Source of the DNA: Caenorhabditis elegans
Taxonomy: Eukaryota; Nematoda; Chromadorea; Rhabditida; Rhabditidae
Direction of reading: 5' to 3'
NCBI RefSeq assembly: GCF_000002985.6
Contig: NC_003280.10
Location: 11,404,501-11,468,500, forward strand
Length of the DNA: 64,000 nt
Below the pieces are notes generated by a model. The model was not told where the DNA came from and made no database searches. It saw only the letters and a list, made by a program, of their open reading frames with translations. Below, in pieces: positions 13,814 to 25,772 of this stretch. The position numbers and the translations under genes were made by a program. Every line of letters begins with the position of its first letter. The stretch's first letter is position 1.

Positions 13814-16800
13814 ATGACGACAAAACAATGGTGTTCGATCATTTTCATCGTAGTACTTGTATTTCTGCAAGGTGAGATTTTTATCTTATTTTAAGGGAAT
13901 TTCGTGTTTTTATTTTCCTTCTTTTTCCAAGTTCTTTTCTCAAAAACAAACAATTTACAGAAATCACGTGCCAGTCTGCAAAATGCCAAAATTTTGGAAC
14001 TCCATTGAATTCTACAGATTGCAAATGTCCGGCTTATGTTGACGGAAAACTTTGTGAAAATATAAAGTTCGTTGTCGTTTGTGTTTTAAAAGTTCAGGGA
14101 ACTTTTGTTTGATAAGAAAAAAAATCACACGTAGAGAATCAACACACTTATCAGATTTTTACAGAAAAAAACTGTTCTTTAATTCATCACTGTTACTTTT
14201 CAGTGTGTGAACTGATAATAATACATCAATACATCATGAGATAGTGAATCGAAAATTGGTTTGATGAGCTATCAGAGAGTTGCAAAATTGCAAAAAGCGA
14301 CTTTAGAATAAGGGAACAAAAATTAAAATGAACAATTCACAATTTTTCTGCTAAGTGTTCAAATTCAGTTTTAAATTGAAAATATTCTTGAACTCAAATT
14401 TAGCAATTATTTTTGGCTTCCTGAAATATCTAAAAACTGGCTGATTCATTTTCCCATTCGCAAATTAATTTTTAAAACAATTTTTCTTTGTCCACTTAAC
14501 AGTTAAAAAACAAGAAAAGTACTCTCGTAACTGGAAACATTTTCGTGCTGCAAGCGAGCAATGCACCTAATTGTAAATTATTTTATGAGCGTGGCCGAAC
14601 TTCTTTTTATATTGCGGCCAGGTAGTCTTCAAATCAAATCGAAAAATTAGGTCGGCGGGCGAAGTTGGCGCAGAACTCGGCCACTCACATGAAATTGATA
14701 AGGGGATTATCTAAAATACCGGCTCAAATATAAATGTTTAATAAATTGTTGAATCTTCAGATGCCAACGTTGGTCAGTTCCTGACAAAAACCGATGTGCA
14801 TGTGCACCTGGATGGTACGATAGATATTGTGGACTACGTGGATGTCGGCCACCAAATGAGGAACAAATGGATCTTGAGAAGCGATCATTTATAATTGTAT
14901 TTAATACAAAAACTACGATGAAGATGCAATTGGACACCTTGATGAAAAATTTTAAGGAGATGATTTCAAGAGTTTCAAAGGTGTTAACTTTTGTTCGGCT
15001 TTGACTATTTTCTATAAATTTTATTTTCAGAACCCTAAAGGTGTTATGGATAACTGGATTGAAAACTTTATCATATATGGATTTGTTCAATCCCAATCAA
15101 ACACAAAAATTCAAAAGTTGTTCACTGAAAACCCAGATGACGTCATCAGCTTCTTCAACAATATGACTCTCTCCGATGGAGATGATACGCAGCCCGTACT
15201 GACTGCCATCCAGAATGCACAACAGACATATCCCAAAATGAAATCACATGCGTTAGTTCTTGTGTTCACGGATAGCACATCATCAGATGCAACGGCATGG
15301 TCACATAGATTCACGGATAAAAATTCAGAACAGAGTGTACTCCAAATCTCGCTTTTATGGAGATCAAAAGTAAGCTTTGCAGTTGAAATAAGTATTCGGG
15401 AAGAGTGATTATGAAAAATATTGTATTATTCTAGATTAAAAACATTTTATTATTCAAACTGTGCAAAATTTGATTGACTGGCCCAACAAAGTTTTGCCAA
15501 AGGAACACGTATTTTTCAGTACTCATTCTTCCTGTCCCTACCGTCTCCAGCAAACTTCTCCTCAAATGGAGTTGATGTCTATCGAAGGCTGTCACTTACA
15601 AATCACGGAGACACATTTTTCATCAAGGACTCAAAAGATTTATCCAATGCTCTTCTGAATGTTATTGGAGTTCAATATTTCCCAGAGAACGTGCAAGTTG
15701 GATATGGAAAAACTGCAGATGAACAATTGAATACATATGTTGATAATGACGGAGATCTGGCGTACATATTGCTCACAATTCGTCCGTCTTCGCGTAAGTT
15801 ACTTAGTGCGTTTTTCTGAAAATTTAATAGATTTATTTCAGAGGCAGAAATTCCATCAATCGATGAGGCTACAACAGTTGCGGAGGGTGATTCATATAGG
15901 GTGAGATTAGAAAATTTTGTATGTTAAAACTTTATTGAGATCAGTTCAAATTTGATTAGTGGCGATTAAAATCTATGATCCGTATTTCAGGAAATCCTAT
16001 GAAATTTACAATTTTCAGCTCTATTCCCGGGCTAGCAAAATTGGGGATACTGTAACAATTTTTTGCCAAAATGGAACAACTTACAACTATCGAATGTTCA
16101 TCCAATCGAAAAATACGCTTCTTTTCAATTACAATGACGATATGCATATCGATGTGGGAAATGGAATGGCAGTTATTGGTGAGGTTTTTTTTTTGAAAAC
16201 TCGCTTTTCAAAGAATATTTTTAGGAATTGAAATGTTTTCAACTATGCAAACGTATGGATTTCCACAATGGCAGAATAGCAGCTACGATGTGAGATCTTT
16301 TGATGGCAAGCTGCTCAGAGAGAAGTTTTATGCATCAGCTAGACCTCAGCAAGACTGCACATTTTTGTATGGGTTCCCGGCTTGGAAAACTTTGCCATGT
16401 CCACCAGGGCCAATCACGTGAGTTTTTCGTATATTATTTTTTATTCAGCAGATCGTGGTTTTTAGGCAACTGCACACATTTTACTACAACGGGTACAATC
16501 AGCAAAGGACCACACCAGGATACTGTATTAAGAGTAAGTGGAACCATTTCAACCTGCGGAAAATTTGTAATCTTCAGTTGATCATCAGAATTCTTCTAAT
16601 ATTGCTGAATCACTGGAAGAACTCACTACCAAAATTTCAAAAAACAATACGGATACATGTAGTAAAAAGAATGTCGATTCTATCAATGATCCGAGACTTC
16701 AAGAGCCAAAACAGGTAGCTCACTAGATGCAGTACAAATTTTCAGCCCTGTATTTCAGTTCATTTTTATTTTGGAGCAACACTCTGGAAACGAGCAAATC

Positions 16801-18860
16801 TATAAAACGCTTACAACGGAAATGCATAAAATTCTCGAATTGGTCAATTCTAGCACGACTTCTGAATATAGAAAAGAGTTCACTCTAATTGTTCATGACT
16901 CTGAAGGTTTACAAAAACTCAATTATCAATTAATGCAAAATTTTTTTAGAATCCCATGTCCTATTCAGTTCCTACAACCCGGACATTTTCGTCGAAAAAT
17001 TCCCAAATCTGGTGAATTCTTTGAAATTGACTGATAATCTGGATAACACTATGGGATTGTTATCAATCATACACGCTCAAAAAATGAACATTCTACCGAC
17101 GGCTCAAGTTTATTATTTTGCAAATCAAGCAGTAAAGAATGTACAGAATTTGACTAGAAACTGGGATCTTGTGAAAAGAGATATTGAGGTGAGAACAATG
17201 ATAGAAACTAGGAAATGGTCTTAAATTTTTAAGATCAACTTTTTCACTATTGCTGATGGAGTGACCACTGAAACATTTGCACTGCCAAATCAGTTGGAAT
17301 TGATTCGAAAGATGACAAATGGGCGACTCATTCCACTAGGAAAAACCGAGAACTCTGTGGGTTTTCTTTTTTAAGAAAAACAACTTATGTATGTTATCAG
17401 ATACTACCAATTTTCAACAACATGATGAAAGTTACAACACTTACAACGGATGAAATACAAGATGTAGGAACCATAGTAGCTTCGTAAAATCTTACATTTT
17501 TAATTTAGAATTGTTATGATAATCCGCTAGAAATTGATGGATATTTCGAAGATGGTGCTGATTTCTCAGTGGTTCAAGTGGTAGGAACTGGTTTGCAAAA
17601 TATCAAAATGCAAGATTCAAATGGTTTCGTCGGAGTAAATGAACAAAATTTTAACCGCTTAACTTTTTCAGGAACTATTGTAACAAATTCCGAGTTCATC
17701 GCATACAAGAATCCAAATTTTATATTATTCCGAATTGGTGAGCACAAAAAATTAAAGTTTGTACAACGTATCATGCGATTTCAGATTCTAAATTATTTGC
17801 AAGTGGAGTATGGAAACTCTCAGCATTATCTACAACTGGTGGATGCCAAATTACAGTTAGACAGAAGACTTCAATAGGGTTGGTTCTTGGATTCACGGAA
17901 GACATTAATGATGACAATGTTTCAACTCAGATTATTTCACAAAGAAGTAAGCGTTTTGAAGGATTTTTGCACCACTTTGGAACCGTCTAAAACACTAGCT
18001 TTTTAGGCTCTTCTGATTCGATGCCAATTTATATTCCAATGAAAGTCACCAGTGGAATCATACCAACGAGTTTGGAAATAAGTGGGTGATACATTTTAGA
18101 AGATATACCATAATTTTAAGTTTTAGAAACTATACCCAGACTGGGACATCAACCAGTGAACTACAAAAAGTTAGCAGTTGCTCGACGAGATGCCAGTTCG
18201 TGCTCTTACAATTTTATCTCGGATAGTGTAGTGGTATCAGGAAAAAAATTTGTTTGAAACTGTTCACTAGTTCACTACTTATAGGTGCCTAAAACTGAAC
18301 TCACAACGTGGACAGTCTCAGCTGAAAGTGTTGGAAAGCTTGTTCTTCACAGAATCTTCCACTACTATCAACATCTTCCAGCAGGTACTATAATTTATGG
18401 GTGGCTTCATAACATAATAAAAATTCAAATTCAGATTCTTCCGTCTGCCAAGGAGGAAATGTGGATAAGTTTGGAAGATGCATATGCCCATCCAGATACA
18501 CTGGGGATTATTGTTGGGATAGGATTTGTCATCCTCCTGCCACATATTCGTTTGGAATTTGCAGTTGTCCTCCGGGGTTTTATGGAGATTTTTGTGAAAT
18601 TAGTAAGCTAATAGTAAAGAGAGGAAAATAAATGCGGAAAGTTCAAAATAAAAGAGAAATTCCGAGAAAAAAATCGTTAATGTGATAGTTAACCAACAAT
18701 TGAAAAAAAATTATAAAAAAAATTTTCAGTGCTTGTGCTCCCAAAGAACGGCTCAATACTGGTCCGAACTACTACCCTCGAGACAACAGGAAATATATCA
18801 ACATCGGGATTTTCTATTATTACGGTTCTACTTACCTTTATATATTGTCATATTTTCTAA
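13814..18860 (+). CDS. Secreted/membrane-anchored EGF + double vWA-like protein, copy A
   Basis: Twenty-one exons join in phase, the first at 13814-13871 and the last at 18730-18860, giving 1052 residues. The order is: signal peptide (1-19), EGF-like module (to about 54), Cys-rich module (CAPGWYDRYCGLRGC), vWA-like fold 1 (about 95-300), a beta-rich stretch ending CPPGPIT (near 470), vWA-like fold 2 (about 539-670), two EGF-like modules (about 955-1008, CPPGFYGDFCE), and a hydrophobic end with no charged residues after it, as in GPI-anchored proteins. Both vWA folds lack a normal DxSxS metal site (FNTKTTM and LEQHSG instead). It is paralogous along its whole length to the gene at 20781. The architecture is nematode-specific and resembles immune-response surface proteins such as IRG-7; I do not know the exact gene name. 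Confidence 0.87.
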
Positions 18861-20780
18861 TTGAATTCAAAAATAAAACGTGTAAATACTTTGCCTGACT
18901 TGTGACAAATCAGATTGGCATACGAAAAATAGATTGGCACACCAAAAAATAAGTTGACATACCAAAAAATAGACTGGCATACCAAAAAATAGATTGGCAT
19001 ACGAAAAAATAGATTGGCATACGAAAAAATAGGTTGGCATACGAAAAAATAGATTGGCATACGAAAAAATAGATTGGCATACGAAAAAATAAGTTGACAT
19101 ACCAAAAAATAGATTGGCATACGAAAAAATAGATTGGCCTACGATAAATAGATCGACATACCAAAAAATAGATTGGCATACCAAAAAAATAGGGGAATTC
19201 ATCTAATTAAGTTGTGAGATGTTTATATTCTTTGAAAGCTAAACAGGTGGTACTAAAACAGACTTTGACAGGAACCTATCTGGAAATAAAGATTTTTCAA
19301 AAAGATGAAAAGCATTATCTGATGCTTGTGAAAATGCCCACTGAAGTATTTATTCAAAAAACTCACAAAAAATGAATTTCCAACTTTTACAGAATGCTTC
19401 AAGCTTCAGAACTCAACAATTTGAAATTCAAAACGTAAAGGCGTACAATTTAAGTCGAAATAATACTGATTAACATGCCGTCCGCACCAAATGACACTCG
19501 TAGCTTTAAAATTGATATCTGGGTCGTAGTATTCAAAAAATTTTCTAACTCGAGTAACTAGAAATAAAAAAAACACTTTTTTAAACGGAAGCTTAACCAA
19601 TATGTTTTTAAAAATATGTTTTTTCCAGAACATTTTATTTATTGTTAAGTGTTAAATTTGACAAATCTACAATTCCCGTATAAGTACTTAGGCACATTTT
19701 TTACACTCACCCCACTCCAATTCTTATCGGTGTAACTTTTGATTTTGAATAGATGTGCTATCAGTGCGTTGAGTTTCAGTTATTGCGTCTCTTCAGCTTT
19801 TGGGTAGTACTACAATTGCCCAGTACATTCGTTAAATTTTGTCAATTTCAGGTTATATTAATTGTAGAGTTTGAAAACAAATAAGCTGAGTGATGGACTT
19901 TTAAGAACCTTTTTTCTTTGAGTGAAATTACTTTTACTGAATTTTCACTGGAACTTAAAAATAAAGATGATGGATTCAATGCAACTGTTTTTCAATTTTA
20001 AAATTGGTCACAGTATATTCGGCTCATTGCAATCGAGAACCGGACTGATTTTCTGATTCAGTTTTTTTTTTTTTTAAATTACCCGATTCAGAAGGGCTTG
20101 CCACACAAAAATTGTACAGTACTCCTTTTTCATTCAACAATGTTCAATAATATTTGCACAGTTAAAAGAAGTTGCTATCAGTTTGAATAAATCCTACTTT
20201 GTTTAGTTTTAATGCTTTTTTGTTAACAAATTGCCCCACTTCGTTCAGTCTTTTATCGGTTTGCTCGTCATAATCACAACTCCCTATCTTTTTCTTTTTC
20301 TTATGAAACGAAAATTTCAAAGAATGATGATAAGCAAAAGTATTTGTATCACTTGAACGATTCAAGATGAACTTCTCATTTTCGGCTCGTTTTTTCTGGG
20401 TTTTTTAGCGCAATTTTATTGGGGGAACTTTTCTGTTCAAAAAAAAAAGAGACTTTAATAATTCCGGGTTTTACCAAATAACTCTACTCACAGCACTACA
20501 ATTTGCCAGCCAATATATCGCTTCATCTGAAAGATTTCAGTTAGTCTTTCAAAAAAAAAGTTGGAACTTCTTAAGTTTAGAAATAGGAACCTTAAGTTGA
20601 CCTACGATGTAATTTTATCAACACAAAATTTCCTCCCAAAATTCCAAAAGACACAAACCGTCTCCGGGTCGCGCTCCCGTGGCAAGGAGGGGAGTTTAAT
20701 TTCTTGAACTCCACCCCCAGCCTTTAAAATAACTATGGTATTCGCTAGAAATTTGACATTTCTTGAAGTTAGCACTAGTC
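18861..20780. other. Intergenic region between the two vWA/EGF paralogues
   Basis: It begins with a 20-bp minisatellite (18905-19195). After that, minus-strand frames at 19406-19560 and 20162-20400 look mildly coding but cannot be joined with confidence (see findings). A GC-richer block lies at 20650-20730, just before the promoter of the next gene. Confidence 0.5.
18905..19195. repeat. 20-bp minisatellite, about 14 copies
   Basis: The unit is ATTGGCATACGAAAAAATAG with variants (GACATACC, GGCACACC). It starts about 45 bp after the stop of the upstream gene. Because 20 is not a multiple of 3 and the unit has no stop on the minus strand, all three minus-strand frames are open across it; those open frames are not genes. 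Confidence 0.95.
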
Positions 20781-23700
20781 ATGAGGATACTTCTACTTCT
20801 TGGAGCTACATTCTTTTTCAGTGTTTCAATAAATGGTAAGATTTTGCAATGAATACTTCACAACGAGCCTATTGTAGCTTATGAGCAATGTGAGAACGGT
20901 GGAACCCCAATTAACTCAACGGCTTGTCAATGTCCAGCATTTGTAGCAGGAGAGAGATGTGAAATTGTGAAGTAAGTGATGGAAGGGGATTTAGACGTCT
21001 TCAGAAGTTTCTGAAAGTCTGATAGAATGTTTTATTTTTCAGTAAACAGAGCAGATGAACTTTTGACTGATTTTATTTTAAAATCTCAGCGGTGAAACTT
21101 GTTTCCAGGCTTTAAACTGGTTCAAACTTTAATTTTTGGAAAAAGATTTAAATAACTTTTCAGCCAAATTTTTATTTCCAACAGTTAAATTAGACTCAAA
21201 TTTTCTTCTTGCCTTCAAATTTGAAGCTTCACCTAATTCAAAAAGCAGTCATTTCTTGAATACTGCTGACACCCATAGTTCGCCACTGAGCACTTTTTCT
21301 GGCTTACTGTACTACAGTATTCTTATAAAAATTTGTGATCTACGACAAAGAACAAGAAATTATCTCTAGACAATGTTCTGACAAAAATGGCAACATTATT
21401 TCTTAACAGAATCATTCATAGAAGTCAAGAAAGCATTTTTAAAATAGACTCTTCCACAGGGAAATTCCAAAGGAAGAAGATATTACACTAGTGAGGAAAC
21501 TGAGATCATGTCTAAGAATAATTTCATTTTTAGTTTTTCTCAAAATGGGTCTAATTTTAGGTGTGTCAGCTCTCTCGATTTAGAAGCCGGAGTTTTTAAA
21601 AATAGCTGCACAATCTTTTTTCATTGAAAAACTTCCAAAATTTCGCACATCATTTTCCAGAAATAGAACACACTATCTACCAACACTTTTAATCATCAAA
21701 AGTCAAAAGGTTTCCAACTTTGAAAGTGACGTTTTGCAAAACGTCCACCGAGGGGTGCTGCAAGTGACTCCAACTTCTTGCACACGTTTGGCATTTTAAG
21801 AAGTTTGTAGGCAGACGAACCAATTTGAGAATACTCAAAAATCTGAATTTTTTCCAAATTACTATAAATTCCAGATGTCAACGATGGGGAATACCGGATA
21901 AGGATCGTTGTGTCTGTGCTCCGGGATGGTATGACAAGTACTGTGGAATCAGAGGATGCAGGCCTCCAAATGAGGGGAATTTGGATAACTCGAAGAGAAG
22001 TATCATAATCGTTTTCAATATGAAAAGCTCGATGGCTGAGCAACTAGAAACCCTGCGAAGTAATTTTAAAGGAATGGTGAATTCAATTACTCAAAATTGG
22101 AATAAAAATAAGGAATCTGAAAATTGGATTGCCAACTTTATGTTCTACGGATTTGTGCAACAAGGGCAGCAGTTGACGATTACGAAAAACTTCACAGAGA
22201 GCCTTGATGAATTTTTGAACTTTTTGGGATCTCTGAAACTTCAAGACGGAGATACCAGTCAGCCCGTCCTAGCTGCAGTTAAAAACGCCCAACAAACATT
22301 CCCACTGACAAAATCCCATTCTATAGTTCTTGTATTCACGGATAGCCCAGCTTCTGATGCAACACCATGGTCACATAGATTTGAAGACAAGAATCTGGAA
22401 CAGTTGTGCTTGCAGATTTCGTTTTTATGGAGATCTAAAGTATCATTCATTTTATCGCTTCCTTCTGGAACCGATAGTTCTGTGGATGGTGTGGATGTTT
22501 ATAGAAGACTCTCAATGTCAACCCACGGTGATTATTTGAATGCGAACAATGCAGAGGAAGTCAAAAATGTAAGATTAAAATCAAAAACTTGATTTTTAAA
22601 CTGCAGCCTATCAACTTTACAGATTCTTACCACAGTTATCTCTACATATTTCTTCCCAGAAAATGTTGGAGTTGGTTTTGGAATTGAAACGGTAACTTCA
22701 ATTGAACCAACTGCTGATAACATTAATGATTGGGTTTTTACATTGTTCACAAAAGATTTTGGGAGCAAGTATGAGCTTCCAGAAGTCGCAGGAGCTACTT
22801 TGATTTCAAAGGGGAAAAATTACAAGGTAAGCTAAATTAGGTCGACTAGCAGAAAAGTACTCTCCACTTACAGCTAGTCGCCGGACAGAACATGAAAGTT
22901 GTCAATATAACTTCCGTGGCAGGGCCTTACAACTACCGTACCTACCTCCAATCTAAACACACACTTCTCTTCGATTACAATAGTGATATGATGATTGACG
23001 TTGGAAATGGAATTGTTCATCTTGGCGTCACAATGCATTCAACTATCCGAACTTTTGGTTTCCCCGAGTTCCAGAGCATGTCTTATCACATCACTCAGGC
23101 AAATGATAAGCTAGTTCGTGAAGCCTACATGGCTTTCAAGAGACCACAAGAGGATTGCACTTTTGAATGGGCGTTTGATCCATGGGTCAACACTATTGAG
23201 TGTCCACCGGGACCTATCACGTAATAAAGTTTTAGATATAATTTATTTTATGGGATAGATAATTTCAGACAAGTGCATTTGCTGAACTACGATGGGTATT
23301 ACAAGGGAAGGGTGACTCCTGGATATTGCGATGAGAGTAAGTTTAAGGGGAAAACTTCAGAAGAACTTCTAGTGAAGTTTTTGACAAATCCTATTCAATT
23401 TGAAGTATAACTGCAGTTTGTGGATTGTTCCAAATCCCATTTTTGAATATTTAAGATCCTAAAGACTATATCGTTTTCAACATGTAAATCAACAAATTTT
23501 TAATAATTTCCATTTGCAGTTGCTCACTACTCTCCTCAAATCCAGGGAAACATCGTGCCTGATGTCCAGCGTAATTTTGTTTTCGACCATTCCCGAGCTA
23601 TCACTCAATCATGCCCGGTAACAAATATCAATGCAATCAATGATCCTCGCCTTGAGTCCCCGAATCAGTTTATTTTCATTTTGGAGCAACATTCCGGAAA

Positions 23701-25772
23701 CAAAAATATCTATACAACATTGGCAGCTGAAATCGAGAAAATTGTGAATCTTACTAATCCAGTCACAGACAGTTCTTATCAAAAAGAGTTCACACTGATT
23801 GTTTTTAATGATGTCAAATCTCGAGTAATGTTCAGTGCCTACAATCCATTGAATTTCATTAAAAGTTTCCGAACAGTTATTAATGAACTTGAATATGTGA
23901 ACCAATTGGAAAGCTCGTTGGGATTACTGTCAATTGTGCAAGCTCAAAAGCAAAACATCAAGCCCGTTTCTCAAGTGTACTATTTCACAAACCAAGCGAC
24001 CAAAACTGTAGCGCAAGTTAACCGGGGATGGGATATTATTGATAGAAATATCGAGGTAAGCTTGTGATGTAAAATCTTTTGAAAAATTATGTTACAGTTC
24101 AATTTCTTCACTATTGCCGATGGTGTGACTACAGAAATATTTTCTCTTCCGACTGAGTTGAATCTTGTTCAGAAAATGAGCAACGGAAGACTTGTGACGC
24201 TAGGTTCAAATGAAAAAACTGTAAGTTTGTTGGTATTAAAATATTATCTAAAATTCTCTGATTTATAGCTTGTGAACCTGTTTGCTGACATCATGACTAT
24301 GAATGCACTCACCACTGATAACCAGAACTACGTAAGTTGCCAAAACTACTGTAGTTTTATCACTAAAACTTGAATTTGTGTTTCCAGGACTGTCATTTGG
24401 CTCCTTATATAAACAATGCTTTCGTTGAAAAGAACTCTGCAGCTACAGTATTCCAATTTATTGGAACTGGAATCAAGGATATTTCCATCACTGACGCGTC
24501 TGGAAAATCAGTTTCAGTAGATTCTAACACTCGATTCCAAAATGGGAATTTCAAATCTATTAACATCGGTAAACTAGCAAAAGTATTTTTTTAATTTTAT
24601 TTCATCGTCATATAGACTCTTCAACTTACACCCCTGGAACTTGGAAGGTTTCCGTGTCCACTTCAAGCGGTGGATGCCAACTTTCAGTCAGACAAAAGTC
24701 GGCAACTGGAGTTATACTTGGGTTCACTAAAACAAATGACTTGGATATTGTAAACTCCCAGATTCCCATTCAGAGATCACGTAAGTGTCACAAATTGTTG
24801 ATCTGGTAAATAATGAATGTTTCAGTGTCATCTGATAATTCTCCAATGTATGTTCCCATTCGAATCAGACAACAGAAAGATTTGGAGATTAAGTTGAACT
24901 ATCAATTAGAAATTCGTAAGTTTTTTTTTGGTAATTTACTGACATGCTAGCTAATACTTGACAAGGCAATTTGCTTTGAAAGCTTCTTTCGTTTAATTTG
25001 TTGGTACGAATTTTTACCAGGCTATCAATTTTCACGGTATAGCGAGTTACCTTCTAGACAAATTAGATCACGCCTGTAGGCAGGCCAGCATGCATTTCGG
25101 CGCCTACAGCCATCAGGGGGGGGGGGGTCTGGAGGCAACTTCCTGATGATAGGAAGCTGCTTCTAAATTCCGTGATGCCGTAATAACTAAAAGAGAATAT
25201 TTCTTCTAAATATGCACAATTTCAGAACTGGTTGACACATCTCGATACGACCAACCTATCAGCTATCAGAACACCACCATCTTAAGCCGTGACTCTTCCA
25301 CATGTTCCTACAACTACATTACTCCTCAAATCACAATTCCTCGGAACGACGTGACTTCTTGGATATTGACCAGCTATGATGATGAAAATAATTTGATTCT
25401 TCGAAGAATTGTCTACTATTATCAGCACTCACCAGCAGGTACCCTCTGACAATAAACACTTCACAGACACTAATTATGATTTTAGATACCTCTGTCTGTC
25501 ATGGAGAACAAGTCGATAAATATGGTCAATGTGTTTGTCCTGAAAGATACACTGGAGAATACTGCTGGGATAGAATATGTGCATCGGGTGCAACTCTCTC
25601 GTATGGAATTTGTAGTTGCTCTTCGGGATTTTATGGTGATTTTTGTGAACTTGAACTGCTAATGCCTAATGCTACAACTACATCACTGATCCCGGAAACA
25701 ACTACTAAGACTGGATCAAATATTGCGCGTTTATCTGTCATTATATTTATTCTAATGAGCTTTTATTATTAA
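20781..25772 (+). CDS. Secreted/membrane-anchored EGF + double vWA-like protein, copy B
   Basis: Fourteen exons: 20781-20835, 20878-20971, 21875-22568, 22623-22826, 22874-23220, 23269-23336, 23520-24055, 24098-24220, 24269-24331, 24388-24568, 24616-24780, 24826-24915, 25226-25438 and 25486-25772, giving 1039 residues. It repeats the plan of the upstream paralogue: signal peptide, EGF-like module (CENGGTPINSTACQC), Cys-rich module, vWA-like fold 1, CPPGPIT beta region, vWA-like fold 2 (FIFILEQHSGNKN), C-terminal EGF pair and a hydrophobic tail ending at the stop. The DxSxS metal site is again replaced (FNMKSSM, LEQHSG). It lacks several introns of copy A, for example in exon 3 and exon 7. An extracellular, possibly defence-related role is inferred from architecture only. 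Confidence 0.88.
25116..25127 (+). repeat. G12 homopolymer tract
   Basis: Twelve consecutive G residues lie in the intron between 24915 and 25226 of the second vWA/EGF gene, next to an AGGCAGGC-type dispersed repeat piece (about 25070-25105). Long G tracts can form quadruplexes and are unstable in worms lacking the DOG-1 helicase. Confidence 0.9.

Noticed and set aside
18857-19202. Three overlapping minus-strand frames rich in Phe, Tyr, Cys
   Set aside because: Produced by the 20-bp minisatellite, which lacks stops in all frames.
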